NCBI GenBank assembly: GCA_045598105.1
Contig: JAZLLK010000068.1
Coordinates: forward strand, 1 to 54,133
Length of the DNA: 54,133 nt
Direction: 5' to 3'
Origin: UBA1205 sp045598105
GTDB lineage: Bacteria > Bacteroidota > Bacteroidia > Bacteroidales > WCHB1-69
The notes below the pieces were generated by a model. It saw nothing but the letters and a program-made list of their open reading frames with translations, made no database searches and was not told where the DNA came from. Made by a program: the position numbers and the translations under genes. How positions within the stretch are numbered: the stretch's first letter is position 1; every line of letters begins with the position of its first letter. Below are positions 1 to 8,667 of the stretch, one piece after another.

Positions 1-1
1 T

Positions 2-775
2 GAGCCCGGTGATGTAATGCAATATTGGGCCGAACTGTATTATAAGGGCATAAACCAAATCCGAGGCTTTTATGACACCATATCGGCCAACGATACGCTT
101 ATTATGTTTGAATTTTCACATGTGGACGGCTACCGCATGCTTGATGTGTATTATGACACCACCGGCATGCCCGAAGGCATAGTGTGGCATTTGAATGACA
201 CCATAGGTTATGATAATAACGGCCGACCTTACAGCCAACACGGCAAAATGATGTCCATAGATGTAGGAAGCGGTATGTATAGTTCTTTTGCTGACGGAAA
301 ATCCTCGTATGCTTTTGATTCAAATGACGGAGAAGCCAATACCGATAAACTGATGTTACTATTGCAAGATCCTTCTTTGCTTTTTCCCGAGCGTATGCAG
401 GCGGCCAAATGGTGCCGTGACAAAGGGCCGGAATGGTATTTACCGGCTATAATGGAAGTACTGGAGTTTAGAAGATACCGTGATTCCCTTAATGCCCGCT
501 ATGAGAACAAATTGCCGGGATACACCCGTATACATGCAGGCCAATATATAGGAGATATATCAGCTACCTATTGGAGCAGTACGGAAATAAATAACTTAGA
601 CGGCCCTATAGGTGAAAACAATAAACGCAAAGCTTATGCATCAGAATTTGATTTCGGTTATGATACGCAATCCAAAGGCAATGACCCTAACGATACCGTT
701 TATTTGTTTTATAACAGCCTGGTAGAAGTGGAATCGTGGTATAATTTGGCCGTGCGGGCGGTAAAGAAGTTTTAA
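2..775 (+). CDS. DUF1566-like secreted/surface protein, 3' part
   Basis: The reading frame is open from base 2, so the true start lies left of the window; the first ATG inside is at 17. What remains is about 257 residues. The C-terminal ~110 residues have the look of the DUF1566 (Lcl C-terminal) fold: a WYLPA segment, a YWSSTE motif, and the ending VRAVKKF. Such domains sit at the end of larger secreted proteins and are related to lectin-like domains; ligand and function here are unknown. No membrane segment is visible. An intrinsic terminator follows 14 bases after the stop. A decayed copy of the last ~250 bases lies at 20270-20525. The family call rests on motifs alone. Confidence 0.6.
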   Translation, partial: EPGDVMQYWAELYYKGINQIRGFYDTISANDTLIMFEFSHVDGYRMLDVYYDTTGMPEGIVWHLNDTIGYDNNGRPYSQHGKMMSIDVGSGMYSSFADGKSSYAFDSNDGEANTDKLMLLLQDPSLLFPERMQAAKWCRDKGPEWYLPAIMEVLEFRRYRDSLNARYENKLPGYTRIHAGQYIGDISATYWSSTEINNLDGPIGENNKRKAYASEFDFGYDTQSKGNDPNDTVYLFYNSLVEVESWYNLAVRAVKKF

Positions 776-788
776 TATATAAAACATG

Positions 789-822
789 AAAAAGCAATGA
801 GATGTACTCATTGCTTTTTTTG
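789..822 (+). terminator. Intrinsic terminator after the DUF1566-like gene
   Basis: A 10-bp perfect stem (AAAGCAATGA at 791-800 with TCATTGCTTT at 808-817) and a 7-base loop run into a T-rich tract. It separates the left-edge gene from the DUF1573 gene. Confidence 0.85.
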
Positions 823-858
823 TTGCCATAAAGGCAAAAGCAATATAAAAAAATATTG

Positions 859-866
859 TATCTTTG
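859..866 (+). promoter_or_regulatory. Bacteroidota -7 element TATCTTTG
   Basis: TATCTTTG matches the TAnnTTTG (-7) element of the Bacteroidota primary sigma factor. It lies 28 bases before the ATG at 895, which argues against the upstream TTG start at 856. Confidence 0.75.
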
Positions 867-894
867 TACGCTATTAATTATAAAAATAAAAGGT

Positions 895-1974
895 ATGAAA
901 CGAATAGTTGCAATGTGTTGTATTATAGCATTATGTACTACTGCTATGTCGCAGAAAATGCGTTTTGAAAACACCGTTAAGGATTTGGGTACGGTAAAAG
1001 AAACCGCAGGAAAGGTTGTGTGTGAATATCATTTTGTAAATAAAATAGCCAACGCCTATGTGGATGCGGTAAAATCACCTTATAGACATTTGCGTGTGGA
1101 ATATAAGCGTGACCTTATGAAAAAGAATGCCGAAGGCATTATTACACTCACCTATGATCCTGCCGGTAAGTCGGGTGTGTTTTCACACGATGTTACGGTT
1201 ACCACCATGGAAAAAAATAAGCCCTATACCTATGTGCTCACGCTCAAAGGATATGTGGAGCCCCGTCCGCGTACACCGCAGGAAATATATCCCATGAAAG
1301 AAGGCAATGTGCGTTATGTAACCAATTCACTGCAGGTAGGTGTGCTTACGCCTACCACCGTGCATCGTGATACTTTCCGTTTCTATAATGAATCGGATAT
1401 TAAGCTCACCTTTGAAGCCCGTCAGGTGCCGGGTTCCATTAAGGTGGTGTATGTTACACCGGAATTGTTGCCCGGCGAAGGCGGTATACTGGTTACCGAT
1501 TTTGATGCCAAAATTCAAAACGACTGGGGCGTGGTATTCAATAAAGTGGTGATATATACCAATGACCCTGACCGCCCTAATAAAACATTCTACATAGGCG
1601 GCCGCATATTGGATGATTTTTCCTCATGGACGCCTAAGCAGCTGGCCAATGCTCCCCGCCTTAAGGTGAGTGAAGAAGAATATAAATTTGGAGAAGTGGA
1701 AGAAGGCGAACCCGTAGAACATGACTTTATACTCACCAATATAGGGCGTAGCACCTTATATTTGCGTAAGCTTAAGCAGTCTTGCTCCTGCACCATAGTA
1801 ACGCCCGAAAAAATGGAATTGGCTCCCGGTGAAAGCACCGCAGTGAAAGCCGTATTTCGTACCTATGGCAAGCACGATAAACAAATGCGTACCATAGATG
1901 TTATATGTAATGACCCTGAGCAGCCTTCCCTCACCTTAAAAATTACCGGTTATGTAAAACCTAAAAAGAATTGA
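895..1974 (+). CDS. DUF1573 domain exported protein
   Basis: About 359 residues from the ATG at 895; this start is chosen because the -7 promoter element ends at 866. Residues 1-20 form a signal peptide ending near AMSQ. Two repeats of the DUF1573 type follow, one near the N-terminus (FENTVKDLGTVKETAG) and one near residues 260-350 (EEYKFGEVEEGEPVEHDFILT, with SCSCTIVTPEKMELAPGES). These are Ig-like beta-sandwich repeats of ASH/HYDIN type found in many exported Bacteroidota proteins. The cysteine pair in SCSC is typical of the family. Molecular role unknown. The stop codon lies 2 bases before the cysS ATG, so the two are probably co-transcribed. Confidence 0.8.
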   Translation: MKRIVAMCCIIALCTTAMSQKMRFENTVKDLGTVKETAGKVVCEYHFVNKIANAYVDAVKSPYRHLRVEYKRDLMKKNAEGIITLTYDPAGKSGVFSHDVTVTTMEKNKPYTYVLTLKGYVEPRPRTPQEIYPMKEGNVRYVTNSLQVGVLTPTTVHRDTFRFYNESDIKLTFEARQVPGSIKVVYVTPELLPGEGGILVTDFDAKIQNDWGVVFNKVVIYTNDPDRPNKTFYIGGRILDDFSSWTPKQLANAPRLKVSEEEYKFGEVEEGEPVEHDFILTNIGRSTLYLRKLKQSCSCTIVTPEKMELAPGESTAVKAVFRTYGKHDKQMRTIDVICNDPEQPSLTLKITGYVKPKKN

Positions 1975-1976
1975 CA

Positions 1977-3455
1977 ATGACTTCAATAAAAGCAAATAAT
2001 TTAAAAATACAAAATACCCTTACCCGTAAAAAAGAAGTATTTGAACCTATTAATATCCCTTTTGTGGGTATGTATGTGTGTGGTCCCACCGTGTATGGCG
2101 AGCCTCATTTGGGTCATGCCCGCCCGGCCATAGTATTTGATGTGGTGTTCCGTTATCTTAAATACCTTGGCTATAAGGTACGCTATGTGCGTAATATCAC
2201 CGATGTGGGCCATTTGGAACATGATGCCGACGAAGGAGAAGATAAAATAGCCAAAAAAGCCCGCCTGGAGCAACTGGAGCCCATGGAAGTAGCCCAATAT
2301 TATATGGATAAATACCATGTAGCCATGGATGCACTTAATGTGCAACGTCCCGGTATAGAAGCACGCGCCAGCGGTCATATCATAGAGCAAATAGACCTGG
2401 TGAAAAAAATTCTGGATGCCGGTTATGCTTATATATCCAATGGATCCGTGTATTTCGATGTGGTAAAATATGATAAAAATTATCACTACGGTGTGCTTTC
2501 GGGCCGCCGTATGGACGAAATGCTTGCCACCACCCGTGAGCTGGACGGCCAGGCCGAAAAGCACCATCCTGCCGATTTTGCCTTATGGAAAAAAGCCGCA
2601 CCGGAGCATATTATGCGATGGAATTCACCATGGAGTGTGGGTTTTCCGGGTTGGCATTTGGAATGTACTGCCATGAGTACCAAATATTTGGGTGCCCGTT
2701 TTGATATACATGGCGGCGGTATGGACCTTATGTTTCCTCATCACGAATCGGAAATATGCCAAAACCGCATAGCCAACAATACCGATACGGTAAAATATTG
2801 GATGCATAATAATATGATTACCATCAATGGGCAAAAAATGGGTAAGTCCCTGGGTAACTTTATTACCCTGAATGAGTTTTTTACCGGAACTCATACATCA
2901 CTGCAGCAGGCCTACAGCCCCATGACCATACGTTTCTTCATATTGCAGGCTCATTACGGCAGCACCGTTGATTTTTCTAATGAAGCCCTGCAGGCTGCCG
3001 AAAAAGGTATGAAAAAGCTGTTTGCAGCCTATGCACTCCTGCCTAAATTAAAGCCTTCTGATACCTCTGCTGAGAATATATCCGATATATTCACCCGCTG
3101 CGGTGAGGCCATGGATGATGACTTTAACACTCCCATAGTGTTGTCCCATTTATTTGATGCGGCACGCATTATTAACTCCGCTAACGATGGCAAGTTGCAG
3201 CTTACTGCTGCCGATATAGATATGCTTAAGTGTATATTTGATACCTTCCTGTTTGATATACTGGGTATGAAATATGAAGAGCAGGCAGCCTCTTCGGGAT
3301 TAGATAATCAGCTTATGGAGGTAATTATAGCATTGCGTAAGCAGGCCAAGGCCAATAAGGACTATGCCACCGCCGATGCCATACGTGATATGTTGTCACA
3401 CATAGGCATTACCCTTAAGGATACCAAAGAAGGCGTAGTGTGGGAAGTAAAGTAA
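1977..3455 (+). CDS. cysS: Cysteine--tRNA ligase
   Basis: Class I aminoacyl-tRNA synthetase that charges tRNA-Cys in the cytoplasm. From the ATG at 1977 it is 492 residues, close to the usual length. The zinc-ligand motif CGPTVYGEPH begins at residue 35, the HIGH-box equivalent is HLGHARP (44-50), GWHLECTAMS supplies further zinc ligands, and KMGKS (287-291) is the KMSKS loop. The C-terminal part has the DALR-type helical domain. A TTG at 1971 would add two residues but overlaps the previous stop, so ATG is preferred. lgt follows after 18 bases. Confidence 0.97.
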   Translation: MTSIKANNLKIQNTLTRKKEVFEPINIPFVGMYVCGPTVYGEPHLGHARPAIVFDVVFRYLKYLGYKVRYVRNITDVGHLEHDADEGEDKIAKKARLEQLEPMEVAQYYMDKYHVAMDALNVQRPGIEARASGHIIEQIDLVKKILDAGYAYISNGSVYFDVVKYDKNYHYGVLSGRRMDEMLATTRELDGQAEKHHPADFALWKKAAPEHIMRWNSPWSVGFPGWHLECTAMSTKYLGARFDIHGGGMDLMFPHHESEICQNRIANNTDTVKYWMHNNMITINGQKMGKSLGNFITLNEFFTGTHTSLQQAYSPMTIRFFILQAHYGSTVDFSNEALQAAEKGMKKLFAAYALLPKLKPSDTSAENISDIFTRCGEAMDDDFNTPIVLSHLFDAARIINSANDGKLQLTAADIDMLKCIFDTFLFDILGMKYEEQAASSGLDNQLMEVIIALRKQAKANKDYATADAIRDMLSHIGITLKDTKEGVVWEVK

Positions 3456-3473
3456 AATAATAAATAGTATAAC

Positions 3474-4355
3474 ATGTCAATTGTTAATATTATACATTGG
3501 AATGTAGATCCTATTATATTCTCCATAGGAGAAGTAAGAGTAGGATGGTACGGTTTACTGCTGGCCACAGGGTTTATGCTGGCCTATGTGGTGCTGCAAA
3601 AAATAGCCAAAAACGAAAAAGTGCCCTTAGAAATAATAGACCGCTTTGCCCTACTTACCTGTGTGTGGACAGTGGTGGGCCTGCGTTTGGGGCACTGTCT
3701 GTTTTATGATTGGGCCTATTTCCAACATCATATATTGGAAATATTCATTCCCTTTGTACAAACACCCCAAGGCTGGGTGTTCACCGGCTATGAAGGCCTG
3801 GCCAGCCATGGCGGTACTATAGCCATTATATTATATGTGTTGTATTTTTCACATAAGCATAAGGTGAATCTGTTTTGGCTGTTCGACCGTATAGCTATAT
3901 GTATCCCCATAGCTGCCGCTTTGGTACGCTGCGGTAACCTTATGAACTCCGAAATTATAGGCTCGGTTACCAATGTGCCTTGGGCCTTTGTGTTTGACCG
4001 CCTGTATGGCACCAATGAATGCTGTGAACCGCGTCATCCGGCCCAGCTGTATGAATCTTTGGTGTATATGAGCCTGTTTGCCTACCAAATGTGGTATTAT
4101 TTTAAGCATACCAAAGGATATATACCTGCCGGAAGGTCGCTGGGAACCGCTTTGGTTGTCATATTCGGTGCCCGCTTTCTTATAGAATTTGTAAAGGCCG
4201 ATCAGGTGGCATTTGAAGCCAATATGACTTTGAATATGGGGCAATGGCTGAGTATTCCGTTTGTACTGCTGGGAGTGGCTTGTATATGGTACTCCATAGC
4301 TACAAAGAATTATCCGCCCGTTCCGGAATTTAACACCGTAAAAGAAAAAAAATAA
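3474..4355 (+). CDS. lgt: Prolipoprotein diacylglyceryl transferase
   Basis: Integral inner-membrane enzyme that transfers diacylglycerol from phosphatidylglycerol to the lipobox cysteine of prolipoproteins. The protein has 293 residues with about seven hydrophobic segments. The family signature appears as RCGNLMNSEIIG followed by PWAFVF; EGLASHGG and HPAQLYESL match the conserved H/HG and HPxQLYE motifs. Its stop codon overlaps the sufD start (TAATG), so sufD is translationally coupled. Of its 27 Ile codons 19 are ATA, 7 ATT and 1 ATC, illustrating the codon bias of this genome. Confidence 0.97.
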   Translation: MSIVNIIHWNVDPIIFSIGEVRVGWYGLLLATGFMLAYVVLQKIAKNEKVPLEIIDRFALLTCVWTVVGLRLGHCLFYDWAYFQHHILEIFIPFVQTPQGWVFTGYEGLASHGGTIAIILYVLYFSHKHKVNLFWLFDRIAICIPIAAALVRCGNLMNSEIIGSVTNVPWAFVFDRLYGTNECCEPRHPAQLYESLVYMSLFAYQMWYYFKHTKGYIPAGRSLGTALVVIFGARFLIEFVKADQVAFEANMTLNMGQWLSIPFVLLGVACIWYSIATKNYPPVPEFNTVKEKK

Positions 4356-5725
4356 TGAATCAATATACCGATATTAATAATTATTTTGCACAATATATAG
4401 CCGCTTTTCCACAAGCACAGCAAGGAGAAAGAAAATATTTTGCTCAAAGTTTCGCCCATAAGGGCGTGCCCGATAGCTCCAATGAAATGTGGCGGGGTTT
4501 TCAGTGGAATACCATATTGAATCAGCAGTATGAGGTGCAAACAGCTCCCGATGCTTATCAAATAGATAATAGCGTATTCAGTTGCGATATTCATAATATA
4601 GATACCTATATGTTCACCTTCCTTAACGGATGGTATGTGCATAATAATGCACCCCTTACCGTTTTCCCAAATGGGGTAATTATAGGTAGCATGCATGCCG
4701 CCATGAGTTCGTACGCTTCATTAATAGAACATTATATAGCACTATCACAATCATATACCCATAGCGGCATGTTCGATTTGGCCTCGGCCATGTATCAGGA
4801 CGGATTTTTTATATATATACCCGATAATGTAAAATTTACCAAGCCCGTGCAAATGGTAAACGTGGTTAATAGCACCCGTAATTTGTTTATCAATATGAAA
4901 AATATGGTAATAGTGGGCAAAAATGCTTCCCTAAAACTTATACATTGTGATGACACGGTGCAGAATGCACACACACTTATGAATACAGCCACCGAAATAT
5001 TTGTGGATGACGATGCGGAAGTGGACTATTTTAAGTTGGAAAACAAGGACGAATTGTCCATACTCATTAACGATAGCACCATTTACCAAAATCATAACAC
5101 ACAAGTGCACACCTTTACCAATGTATTCAACGGAGGCTGCATACATAATTCTCTTCACAGCCATTTGTCGGGTGAAGGTGCCAATGTGGATATGAACGGG
5201 CTGTATCTGGTAGATAAGCAACAAAATATTACCAACTGCGTGTCGGTAATGCACCATGTGAGTAATTGTACCAGCCATCAGTTGTATAACGGCATTATGG
5301 ACGATGAGGCCAAGGCCGGTTTTATAGGTCATATATATGTGGCCCCTAATGCTCAAAAAACTGAGGCTTACCAAATTAACCATAATGTGCTCCTTACCGA
5401 TAACGCCACCATTACCACCAAGCCTTTTTTGGAAATATATGCCGATGATGTAAAATGCTCTCACGGTGCTACCGTGGGCCAACTTGACGATCAGGCCGTA
5501 TTCTACATGCGCTCACGCGGTATATGTGAAAAAAATGCCAAAATGCTGCTTATGCATGCCTTTGCCAGGGAAGTAGTGGACAAAATTCCCGTAACCCCTT
5601 TGGCTGATTATACCGAAAATTTGGTGGAAAAACGACTTTCGGGTCAAACCCTCTTTTGTGCAGGCTGCACTAAACAATGTGACAACAAAGCCTTACATTT
5701 TGAAGTAAAAATGCCGGAGTTGTAG
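4355..5725 (+). CDS. sufD: Fe-S cluster assembly protein SufD
   Basis: Scaffold subunit of the SUF iron-sulfur assembly machine, normally in a SufB-SufC-SufD complex. It has 456 residues with a central beta-helix and the conserved C-terminal SufB/D segment (KCSHGATVGQLDDQAVFYMRSR, with RGI and later AFAREVVDKIP). The start overlaps the lgt stop. No sufC or sufS lies beside it, and sufB is 32 kb away at 37265, so the operon is split. A CAGCTKQC motif near the C-terminus is a cysteine pair not required in the family; its role is unknown. Confidence 0.93.
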   Translation: MNQYTDINNYFAQYIAAFPQAQQGERKYFAQSFAHKGVPDSSNEMWRGFQWNTILNQQYEVQTAPDAYQIDNSVFSCDIHNIDTYMFTFLNGWYVHNNAPLTVFPNGVIIGSMHAAMSSYASLIEHYIALSQSYTHSGMFDLASAMYQDGFFIYIPDNVKFTKPVQMVNVVNSTRNLFINMKNMVIVGKNASLKLIHCDDTVQNAHTLMNTATEIFVDDDAEVDYFKLENKDELSILINDSTIYQNHNTQVHTFTNVFNGGCIHNSLHSHLSGEGANVDMNGLYLVDKQQNITNCVSVMHHVSNCTSHQLYNGIMDDEAKAGFIGHIYVAPNAQKTEAYQINHNVLLTDNATITTKPFLEIYADDVKCSHGATVGQLDDQAVFYMRSRGICEKNAKMLLMHAFAREVVDKIPVTPLADYTENLVEKRLSGQTLFCAGCTKQCDNKALHFEVKMPEL

Positions 5726-5742
5726 CAGTATTACCTGTTTAT

Positions 5743-5777
5743 TGTAGTGGAAAAAATTATATTTTTCGCTACATTTT
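5743..5777 (+). terminator. Possible weak terminator after sufD
   Basis: The arms at 5743-5755 and 5762-5773 (TGTAG...CTACA plus an A/T stem, one bulged G) make a hairpin followed by only four T bases. It falls between sufD and the ABC-F gene. Confidence 0.45.
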
Positions 5778-5795
5778 ATATAAATTACAATATTT

Positions 5796-7691
5796 ATGAA
5801 TTATTTGAGTGTAGAAAATTTGTCGAAGCATTATGGCGAAAATTTACTGTTTGAAAATGTGAATTTCGGCATAGAAAAAGGCCAAAAAGTGGCCATGATA
5901 GCCAAAAACGGCACCGGCAAAACCACCTTACTCAATATTCTCATGGGTAAAGATATAGCTGATGGCGGTAAGGTAACACTCCGCGGCGATATACAGGTAG
6001 CCTATTTGCCACAGGTATTCGATACCGGTGATAACATAAGCGTATTCGATGCCGTATTCGATATGAATAATGCTCAAATTAAAGCCATTAAATCCTACGA
6101 AGCCGCTATGCGGCTGGTAGAGGAGAACGACACCGAAGCACATCGAAACGCACTGCAACAGGCCATAGATAATATGGATACCGCCAAAGCATGGGACTTT
6201 GAAGCTAAAGCCAAAGAAGTGTTGCACCGTCTTGCCGTAGAGGACTATTTTAAAAGCATGACCGAGCTCAGCGGAGGGCAGCGTAAAAAAGTAGCCCTGG
6301 CCAAAATATTGCTCTCCCAAGCCGATTTCATTATTATGGATGAGCCTACCAACCATTTGGATATAGAAATGATAGAATGGCTCGAAACCTACCTCACCAC
6401 CGCCAATACCACTTTACTTATGGTTACCCATGACAGGTTCTTTTTGGATAAAGTGTGTGATGAAATTATAGAACTTGACGCCTCCGGCGTGTACCGCTAT
6501 AAAGGTAAGTATAATTATTTTTTGGAAAAAAAACAGGAACGTATGGCCAATATGGCCGCCGAAATGGAAAAAACGCGTAACCTGTACCGTAAAGAGCTGG
6601 AATGGATGCGTGCTACCCCTCAGGCACGTAGTACCAAGGCCAAAGCCCGCATAGATAATTTTGAAAATATAAAACAAAAATTAGCCGGTCCTAAAGTATC
6701 TTCCGAACAGTCTTTTGCCGTAAAAACCGAGCGTGTAGGAAATAAAATACTGGAAATTAATAATTTAGACTTCTCCTACGGAGAGCAGCCTATAGTTACC
6801 GATTTTTCCTATATATTCAAAAAAGGCGAACGTTGCGGCGTAATAGGCCGTAACGGGTCGGGTAAAACCACACTGCTGCGACTTATAGTAAATGAGTTAA
6901 AGCCTAATGCCGGCAAAATTACCTTCGGTTCCACCATAATCCCCGGCTACTATAGTCAGGATGAAGTACACTCCCTTAATGAAGGAAAAAGGGTAATAGA
7001 TATAGTAAAAGAACATGCCGAAATGGTCCGCATGTCAGGCGGCAACCTTATATCGGCATCGGTATTCCTTAAGCATTTTGGATTTGATTATAATTTACAA
7101 TATACTTATTATGAAAAACTGAGTGGCGGACAACGTCGCAAACTGCATTTGTTGCTGGTGCTGCTTAAAAATCCTAATTTTCTCATTCTGGATGAGCCGA
7201 CCAACGATTTTGATATAGATACCCTCAATCTGTTAGAAGACTTTCTTCTGCATTATGAAGGCTGCCTGCTTATAGTATCGCACGACCGATGGTTTATGGA
7301 TAAGCTGGTGGACCACATGTTCATAATGGAACCCGGCGGACATATTAAAGATTGTTATGGCAATTATACCGACTATAAATTGCAAAAGCAAAAACAGGAA
7401 CAACTGCTTAGACAGCGGCAAAAATCCGAAAAATCCACAGCCGTAAATGCTAAGCCTAAGCCCGTGAATGCCAATAGACGAACTTATAAGGAAGAGCAGG
7501 AGTTTATGACGTTAGAACAGGAAATAGCAGCATTGGAAACGCAGCAACACTCGCTGCTGGAGCAGCTGAATCAGTCGGGACTATCGGTGCAGGAAAGCAC
7601 ACGCATTTCGCAGGAATATGCGTATAATACGCAATTACTTGATGCCAAAACCATGCGATGGCTTGAATTAAGTGAAAAAGACCCTAAGTAG
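5796..7691 (+). CDS. ABC-F family ATPase, Uup-like
   Basis: Soluble protein with two ABC ATPase domains and no membrane segment, so not a transporter; the ABC-F family acts on ribosomes and Uup members also affect DNA stability. It has 631 residues. First domain: Walker A AKNGTGKTT (36-44), signature LSGGQRKK and Walker B IIMDEPTNHLD. Second domain: Walker A GRNGSGKTT (about 350-358), signature LSGGQRRK, FLILDEPTND. A basic linker rich in Arg/Lys joins them (P-site tRNA interaction region). Residues ~550-630 are charged and coiled-coil-like, as in the Uup C-terminal domain. No resistance-type interdomain insertion can be inferred. Confidence 0.92.
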   Translation: MNYLSVENLSKHYGENLLFENVNFGIEKGQKVAMIAKNGTGKTTLLNILMGKDIADGGKVTLRGDIQVAYLPQVFDTGDNISVFDAVFDMNNAQIKAIKSYEAAMRLVEENDTEAHRNALQQAIDNMDTAKAWDFEAKAKEVLHRLAVEDYFKSMTELSGGQRKKVALAKILLSQADFIIMDEPTNHLDIEMIEWLETYLTTANTTLLMVTHDRFFLDKVCDEIIELDASGVYRYKGKYNYFLEKKQERMANMAAEMEKTRNLYRKELEWMRATPQARSTKAKARIDNFENIKQKLAGPKVSSEQSFAVKTERVGNKILEINNLDFSYGEQPIVTDFSYIFKKGERCGVIGRNGSGKTTLLRLIVNELKPNAGKITFGSTIIPGYYSQDEVHSLNEGKRVIDIVKEHAEMVRMSGGNLISASVFLKHFGFDYNLQYTYYEKLSGGQRRKLHLLLVLLKNPNFLILDEPTNDFDIDTLNLLEDFLLHYEGCLLIVSHDRWFMDKLVDHMFIMEPGGHIKDCYGNYTDYKLQKQKQEQLLRQRQKSEKSTAVNAKPKPVNANRRTYKEEQEFMTLEQEIAALETQQHSLLEQLNQSGLSVQESTRISQEYAYNTQLLDAKTMRWLELSEKDPK

Positions 7692-7727
7692 CTTGCACCC
7701 GGTAATGCGTATTTGAAAAAAAAGTGT

Positions 7728-7735
7728 TACCTTTG
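7728..7735 (+). promoter_or_regulatory. Bacteroidota -7 element TACCTTTG
   Basis: A TAnnTTTG match 24 bases before the ATG at 7760. It lies inside a longer possible frame starting at 7724, which is why 7760 is taken as the start. Confidence 0.7.
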
Positions 7736-7759
7736 CAAAACGTAATAAATATATATATC

Positions 7760-8614
7760 ATGATAAGCAAGGAAAGAATATCTGAATTGGAAAAAACAGC
7801 ATCTCAGGTTAGAAGAGATGCATTACGAATGGTTCATGCAGTACAGTCTGGCCACCCTGGCGGCTCTTTGGGCTGCGCTGATTTTATGACAGCACTGTAT
7901 TTTGAAGTAATGAACGTGGATCCTCAGCATTTCACCCGGGAAGGTGCCAATGAAGATATGTTCTTCCTGTCTAACGGTCACATTTCTCCCTGCCTGTATT
8001 CGGTATTGGCCCGTCGCGGATATTTTGAAGTAACTGAGTTGGCTTCCTTCCGTAAATTACACACCCGCCTGCAAGGTCATCCGTCAAATAATCACGGTCT
8101 TCCCGGCGTAAGAGTAGCTTCCGGTTCTTTGGGCCAGGGTGCTTCCATAGCATTGGGCGCAGCTAAGGCAAAAGTCCTGAATAATGATAAATCATTGGTA
8201 TATGTGCTCACCGGTGACGGTGAACTGGAAGAAGGTCAGGTGTGGGAAGCCCTTATGTATGCCGGCTCCAAGCACGTGGATAATATCATACTCACCGTGG
8301 ATTATAACCATAAGCAAATTGACGGCTCGGTAGAGCAGGTAATGGATATGATAGACCTCCCTGCTAAATTCAAAGCCTTCGGATGGGAAGTAATAGAAGG
8401 TGAAGGTAATGATATGACCCAATTATTAGACGCCCTCCATAAGGCCAAAGCCGCCACAGGTAAGGGTAAGCCCGTAGCATTCGTTATGCATACCGAAATG
8501 GGCTACGGCGTGGATTTTATGTGCGGTAATAATAAATGGCACGGTTCCGCCCCTAATGACGAACAGTTGGCTAACGCCTTACAACAAATTCCGGAAACAT
8601 TAGGCGACTATTAA
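7760..8614 (+). CDS. Transketolase, N-terminal (TPP-binding) subunit
   Basis: About 284 residues, only the N-terminal half of a normal ~650-residue transketolase. It carries the thiamine-diphosphate domain: SGHPGGSLGCADFMTALYF at the start, GSLGQGASIALGAA, and the Mg/TPP motif GDGELEEGQVWEA. Split transketolases with separate N and C subunits are known in many bacteria, usually adjacent. Here the next gene is an LPS permease, so the pyrimidine-binding C-terminal subunit must be elsewhere or absent. The enzyme would move two-carbon units in the non-oxidative pentose phosphate pathway; alone it should be inactive. Confidence 0.92.
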   Translation: MISKERISELEKTASQVRRDALRMVHAVQSGHPGGSLGCADFMTALYFEVMNVDPQHFTREGANEDMFFLSNGHISPCLYSVLARRGYFEVTELASFRKLHTRLQGHPSNNHGLPGVRVASGSLGQGASIALGAAKAKVLNNDKSLVYVLTGDGELEEGQVWEALMYAGSKHVDNIILTVDYNHKQIDGSVEQVMDMIDLPAKFKAFGWEVIEGEGNDMTQLLDALHKAKAATGKGKPVAFVMHTEMGYGVDFMCGNNKWHGSAPNDEQLANALQQIPETLGDY

Positions 8615-8667
8615 CAGATTGAAAATATAATATTTATACATTTCCCTTCCATAAGGGTAGCATCACC

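Noticed and set aside
856..894. TTG start extending the DUF1573 gene
   Set aside because: It overlaps the -7 element and adds no signal-peptide logic; the ATG at 895 starts a good signal peptide.
2001..2567. 188-codon minus-strand frame
   Set aside because: Shadow of cysS with biased composition.
4931..5482. 183-codon minus-strand frame
   Set aside because: Shadow of sufD; no promoter and no recognisable domain.
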